In this document: piece by piece, positions 60,828-64,000 of the stretch
How positions within the stretch are numbered: the first letter of the stretch is position 1
Layout of the letters: each line of letters opens with the position of its first letter
Assembly (NCBI GenBank): GCA_964454305.1
Contig: CAYVXX010000001.1
Location: forward strand, 1 to 64,000
Length of the DNA stretch: 64,000 nucleotides
From: JAUSPI01 sp964454305
Lineage (GTDB): Bacteria > Desulfobacterota > Syntrophia > Syntrophales > JADFWA01
Direction of reading: 5' to 3'
Position numbers and translations under genes: made by a program
The notes under the pieces: generated by a model
The model's database searches: none
Told to the model about the DNA's origin: nothing
The model's input: the letters and a program-made list of their open reading frames with translations, nothing else

Positions 60828-62633
60828 ATGATTTTTTTTCACTACAGACACTCAACTTCATACCTGTGGTTAATCTTTTTATGTCTTATGTTATGTTCCT
60901 TGATTGGTCCAAACCCGGGTTGGTGCAGAAATACATTTGAAACACACTTCGCGGGGACAGATTATGAACTTAACGTCTACAGAATCCGCGGCAAATCACC
61001 TGGAAAAACGATCCTTATTATAGGAGGAATACAGGGTAATGAGCCTGGTGGATTCATGTCTGCAGATCTATATGCCGACATGACATTAGAAAAGGGTAAC
61101 CTGATAGTCGTACCGAGGGCCAACTTTTATTCTATCTTACTTAATCGCCGCCAAGTCAACGAAGACATGAACAGGAAATTTTCCGAACCATCCAGGGAAA
61201 ATTATGAGGCACAGGTTGTATCGATCTTAAAACGACTAATTACTGAAAGTGACTGCCTTCTGAACCTCCACGATGGTTCCGGATTCTATTCAGACACCTG
61301 GCAAAACTCTTTCAAGAACCCCAAGAGATTTGGCCAATCCATCATTGCCGACTGCGAAACTTACACCAACCCGGAAACAGGTAAAATCCTGAAACTGAAG
61401 GAAACGGCCGAACAGGTAATTAGTGAAATAAATTCCCATATTAAAGATACTGACCATCTTTTTCATTTCAATAACCACCGTACCAATGCTCCAGACACAC
61501 CGCATCCGGAACAGCGTAAATCTGCCACTTACTACGCCCTTTATAAATGTGGAATTCCGGCCTTCGGCATTGAAACCAGCAAATCGCTACCATTAGAGCC
61601 TAGAATCTACCACCATAACCTCGCAATCAACTCCTTTATGAAGATATTCGGCGTAGAACCCGAGGTTCCAGGTATTATCCTGAATCCCCCAACTATAAAG
61701 TACGTGGTTGTTAAGGTGAACGACCAGGCACCGATTGTTGTTGCCAACAGGGAAACCCTGAATATATCTCCCGGAGATGTCGTCAAGATTATACATTTAG
61801 AATCCAATTATGAACGCGGCCTCAGCGCCGACATAGCGGAATACGGAACGATAAATGATATCAATAAACCCATTGCCATCAATCATCCAACTCAAATAAT
61901 GATCCGTAAAGACCATTTAAAATGCGGGGAAATTAATATCGCCCTCACTGACAGCAATAAACCGCCAAAAACAATAACGAGAAACCCTCATGTTGTTTAT
62001 TTCAAAATTAAGATTAATGGAGAGGAAAAATACTTTCCCAATGGTACTCACGTAAACATAATTAGAGGAGACACTGTTGAACTGGTCGATGTTGGAACAA
62101 TACCTGAATCAACATCCGCCGGGATTATTGTCAATTTAAAGGGTTTTGTAGGTAATGCAAGGGGAAATACAGGAGAAGACCGGGGCTACATTATCCATAC
62201 TGACAGAGATCTCTGGAAACGCTACTCTCTTTACAAAAACGGTCGACTATACCAGGCCGTCGTCACCAAAAACAATGACGTAATAGGTCGGCTTTTTATA
62301 GATATAGAGGAGCCCACCTTTGAATACGTAGTGATTCAGCTAAATAACATGGAAAAGCGGTGCTTCTTCCGTGATGATACGCTTTCAATATGTCATGATG
62401 ATATAATTAAGCTTATTGACATTAAAACAAACGTTCCAAAGAATTCAAATGTTATCGCATCCCTGAACGGGCCTGGAGTAAAAATCCCCTTCCCCATAGG
62501 GAAAGCAATCTCCACCGTAAAAATTACACCTGTTAAAAAAATTATTATTAACAGAGCAAACATTCCCCTGGGTTCCATATTGCTTAACATAAAAGAAACA
62601 CGGTTAACCCGAAAGTTGCAACAGAAACCGTAA
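60828..62633 (+). CDS. M14/M99-like zinc D,L-carboxypeptidase (Csd4-like) with C-terminal beta domains
   Basis: 601 residues. A signal peptide (~1-33) is followed by a carboxypeptidase domain with zinc ligands in GGIQGNEPGG (Gln and Glu, ~66-75) and NLHDGSGFYS (His, ~145-154), and a likely catalytic Glu in GIETSKS (~247-253). The Gln in place of the usual zinc His is the mark of the M99 family (Csd4/Pgp1), which cuts meso-DAP from tripeptide stems in peptidoglycan. Three beta-rich C-terminal repeats follow (starting YVVVKVN ~291, VYFKIKIN ~388, YVVIQLN ~499). Succinylglutamate desuccinylase-like proteins are the alternative, but the secretion signal and neighbours favour M99. Confidence 0.88.
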   Translation: MIFFHYRHSTSYLWLIFLCLMLCSLIGPNPGWCRNTFETHFAGTDYELNVYRIRGKSPGKTILIIGGIQGNEPGGFMSADLYADMTLEKGNLIVVPRANFYSILLNRRQVNEDMNRKFSEPSRENYEAQVVSILKRLITESDCLLNLHDGSGFYSDTWQNSFKNPKRFGQSIIADCETYTNPETGKILKLKETAEQVISEINSHIKDTDHLFHFNNHRTNAPDTPHPEQRKSATYYALYKCGIPAFGIETSKSLPLEPRIYHHNLAINSFMKIFGVEPEVPGIILNPPTIKYVVVKVNDQAPIVVANRETLNISPGDVVKIIHLESNYERGLSADIAEYGTINDINKPIAINHPTQIMIRKDHLKCGEINIALTDSNKPPKTITRNPHVVYFKIKINGEEKYFPNGTHVNIIRGDTVELVDVGTIPESTSAGIIVNLKGFVGNARGNTGEDRGYIIHTDRDLWKRYSLYKNGRLYQAVVTKNNDVIGRLFIDIEEPTFEYVVIQLNNMEKRCFFRDDTLSICHDDIIKLIDIKTNVPKNSNVIASLNGPGVKIPFPIGKAISTVKITPVKKIIINRANIPLGSILLNIKETRLTRKLQQKP

Positions 62634-62677
62634 CGAGACGAAGAAAATTGCCGCAAACCGCATAAAGGAGAAATCAG

Positions 62678-63004
62678 GTGAAAGCCAAACGGGACAACGT
62701 GTCAATCATTAACAGGGATTGCAACCTTGAAGGAACACTTGATTTCAAAGGCTATCTGATCGTCGTGGGAAGCATCAACGGAACATTAAACGCCGAGACC
62801 GTAGTTACAGAGGAAGATAGTCATATCCTGGCAAAGGCAAATGTAAACTCCATAACCATAGGCGGATATTTTGAAGGAGAAATGATCGTCACAGAAACTC
62901 TCACAATCTCAGGGACGGGTAACGTTAAAGCACGGATAAAATGCAACAAACTGGCGATCGAAGAGGGTGGTATTTTGAACGGCAATGTCAGGTTCTTGCG
63001 GTAA
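62678..63004 (+). CDS. Bactofilin (CcmA-like polymer-forming cytoskeletal protein)
   Basis: 108 residues, beta-helix of DUF583 type with repeated GxLxxxGxL-like turns (DCNLEGTLDFKGYLIVVGSI; IGGYFEGEMIVTETLTISGTG; EEGGILNGNV). Bactofilins polymerise without nucleotide and, in Helicobacter and others, position peptidoglycan enzymes to give curvature. GTG 62678 has AAGGAG 7 bases upstream. Last gene of the operon; converges with polA. Confidence 0.92.
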   Translation: MKAKRDNVSIINRDCNLEGTLDFKGYLIVVGSINGTLNAETVVTEEDSHILAKANVNSITIGGYFEGEMIVTETLTISGTGNVKARIKCNKLAIEEGGILNGNVRFLR

Positions 63005-63036
63005 AGGCCAAAACCTTACAGCCGATCGCTTTACTT

Positions 63037-64000
63037 TTAATGCGCCTCGTCCCAGTTCCTCCCGGAGGATATGTCTACCCTGAGGGGCACCTTAAGTTCG
63101 ATAACCCCTTCCATCTTTTTCCTGACCATATCTATGATCTCATCCTTTTCCCCCAGCGGAACTTCAAAGACAAGCTCGTCATGAACCTGCATAATCATAC
63201 TCGTCGACAATTCTTCTTTCCTCAGGTGCTCTGCGATATTGAGCATCGCTACTTTGATCAGATCCGCGGCCGTACCCTGTATCGGGGCATTGATTGCAGT
63301 ACGTTCGGCAAACTGACGAATGGAAGCGTTAGTACTGTTTATTTCGGGAAGGTACCGACGGCGATTCAGGAGTGTCGTCACAAATCCATCCCTTCTCGCA
63401 TTTTCCAGAACCCCGTCCAAATATTCCTTGACCTTGTGGTATCTGCGAAAATATGCGTCAATGTATGTCCTTGCCTGCTTTTGGCCTATTCCCAATTCCC
63501 TCGATAACCCGAAGGGACTCATCCCGTAAATTATCCCAAAATTGATCACCTTTGCCTGCCGTCTCATATCGGGATTGATCATCTCGGGAAATATCCCGAA
63601 GATATCGGAAGCGGTTCTGGCATGAATATCCTCACCGGACTTGAAGGCGTTTATCAGGGTCTTATCACCGGCAAGGTGGGCTAAAACACGTAGTTCTATC
63701 TGGGAATAATCCGCGGAGACAATCTCACAGCCCTCCGGAGGAATAAATGCCTGCCGTATTCTCCTTCCCTCTATTGTCCTTACAGGAATATTCTGCAGAT
63801 TCGGATTACTGCTGGAGAGTCTCCCCGTGGCGGTAACGGCCTGGTTATATGACGTGTGGATTCTGCCCGTCTCTTTATTGACAAGGACAGGCAGTGCATC
63901 AACATACGTAGACTTCAGCTTTGCTATGCTCCTGTAAGCTAAAATCTCCGCGGGAAGTTCATGGGACAGGGCAAGATAGGTCAAAACATCGACACCGGTA
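63037..64000 (-). CDS. polA: DNA polymerase I, C-terminal part (continues beyond the window)
   Basis: The polymerase domain's last ~320 residues are present. The frame is open past the right edge (reading TGVDVLTYLALSH just inside it). Motif A is SADYSQIELRVLAH, motif B RRQAKVINFGIIYGMSPFGL, motif C QVHDELVFE. DNA repair and primer removal; the N-terminal nuclease domains are outside. Converges with the bactofilin gene (32-base spacer). Confidence 0.95.
   Translation of the reverse strand, partial: TGVDVLTYLALSHELPAEILAYRSIAKLKSTYVDALPVLVNKETGRIHTSYNQAVTATGRLSSSNPNLQNIPVRTIEGRRIRQAFIPPEGCEIVSADYSQIELRVLAHLAGDKTLINAFKSGEDIHARTASDIFGIFPEMINPDMRRQAKVINFGIIYGMSPFGLSRELGIGQKQARTYIDAYFRRYHKVKEYLDGVLENARRDGFVTTLLNRRRYLPEINSTNASIRQFAERTAINAPIQGTAADLIKVAMLNIAEHLRKEELSTSMIMQVHDELVFEVPLGEKDEIIDMVRKKMEGVIELKVPLRVDISSGRNWDEAH

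Overview
The window reads as a piece of a draft assembly (one 100-N scaffold gap) from a strictly anaerobic, Gram-negative bacterium, most like Desulfobacterota / former Deltaproteobacteria (sulfate reducers and syntrophs). The evidence is a FlxABCD-HdrABC type electron-bifurcation locus, a sigma-54 two-component system, a TRAP transporter, lspA/lipoproteins and a FabA-type fatty-acid gene set. Base composition is moderate and intergenic spacers are unusually rich in short dispersed repeats.

Layout. 1-9159 (minus): hdrA-flxD-flxC-hdrC-hdrB-flxB-flxA(partial), encoding a cytoplasmic NADH dehydrogenase/heterodisulfide-reductase-like complex with a giant 1476-residue HdrA. 9267-9860: engB. 9958-14293 (minus): a 58-residue membrane protein, a Cache/PAS histidine kinase and an NtrC-type regulator. 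Facing them on the plus strand (14573-16434) is a -24/-12 promoter followed by an orphan ATP-synthase c-subunit-like gene and a membrane Cache protein. 16600-24824 (minus): SpoIID-like protein, RNase P RNA, zinc-ribbon protein, tRNA-Met, rpoD (with a divergent region 4.2), dnaG, yqeY. 24947-29274 (minus): HIT protein, hisA, a lipoprotein, hisB, hisG, hisI. 29528-33792 (plus): membrane coiled-coil protein, TRAP dctP/Q/M, 3D-domain protein. 33800-39176 (minus): lspA-ileS, groEL-groES. 39423-40630 (plus): TtcA-like protein and smpB.

40611-49251 (minus) is a self-contained type II fatty-acid/polyketide-like set: small membrane protein, malonyltransferase, acyl-CoA dehydrogenase, KAS III, FabA, FabG, FabZ, KAS II, ACP, PlsC-type acyltransferase and its own phosphopantetheinyl transferase, with no FabI/FabK reductase. 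The small membrane protein that heads it is a paralogue of the one heading the histidine-kinase operon. 49785-55172 (plus): a monooxygenase-fold protein, then the classic rpmH-rnpA-yidD-yidC-jag-mnmE series. 55374-57307: split transketolase (the N-gap inside it is probably spurious). 57344-58087 (minus): deacetylase-family protein. 58211-63004 (plus): a consensus promoter and a four-gene set resembling the Campylobacterota cell-shape proteins: YkuD+NTF2 (Csd6-like), membrane coiled-coil protein, M99-like carboxypeptidase (Csd4-like), bactofilin (CcmA-like). The window ends inside polA (minus).

The points most worth following up are the sigma-54-driven orphan c-subunit/Cache operon, the cell-shape operon with its exact internal duplication, the lipid cluster, the odd RpoD, and the heptamer-based intergenic repeats.
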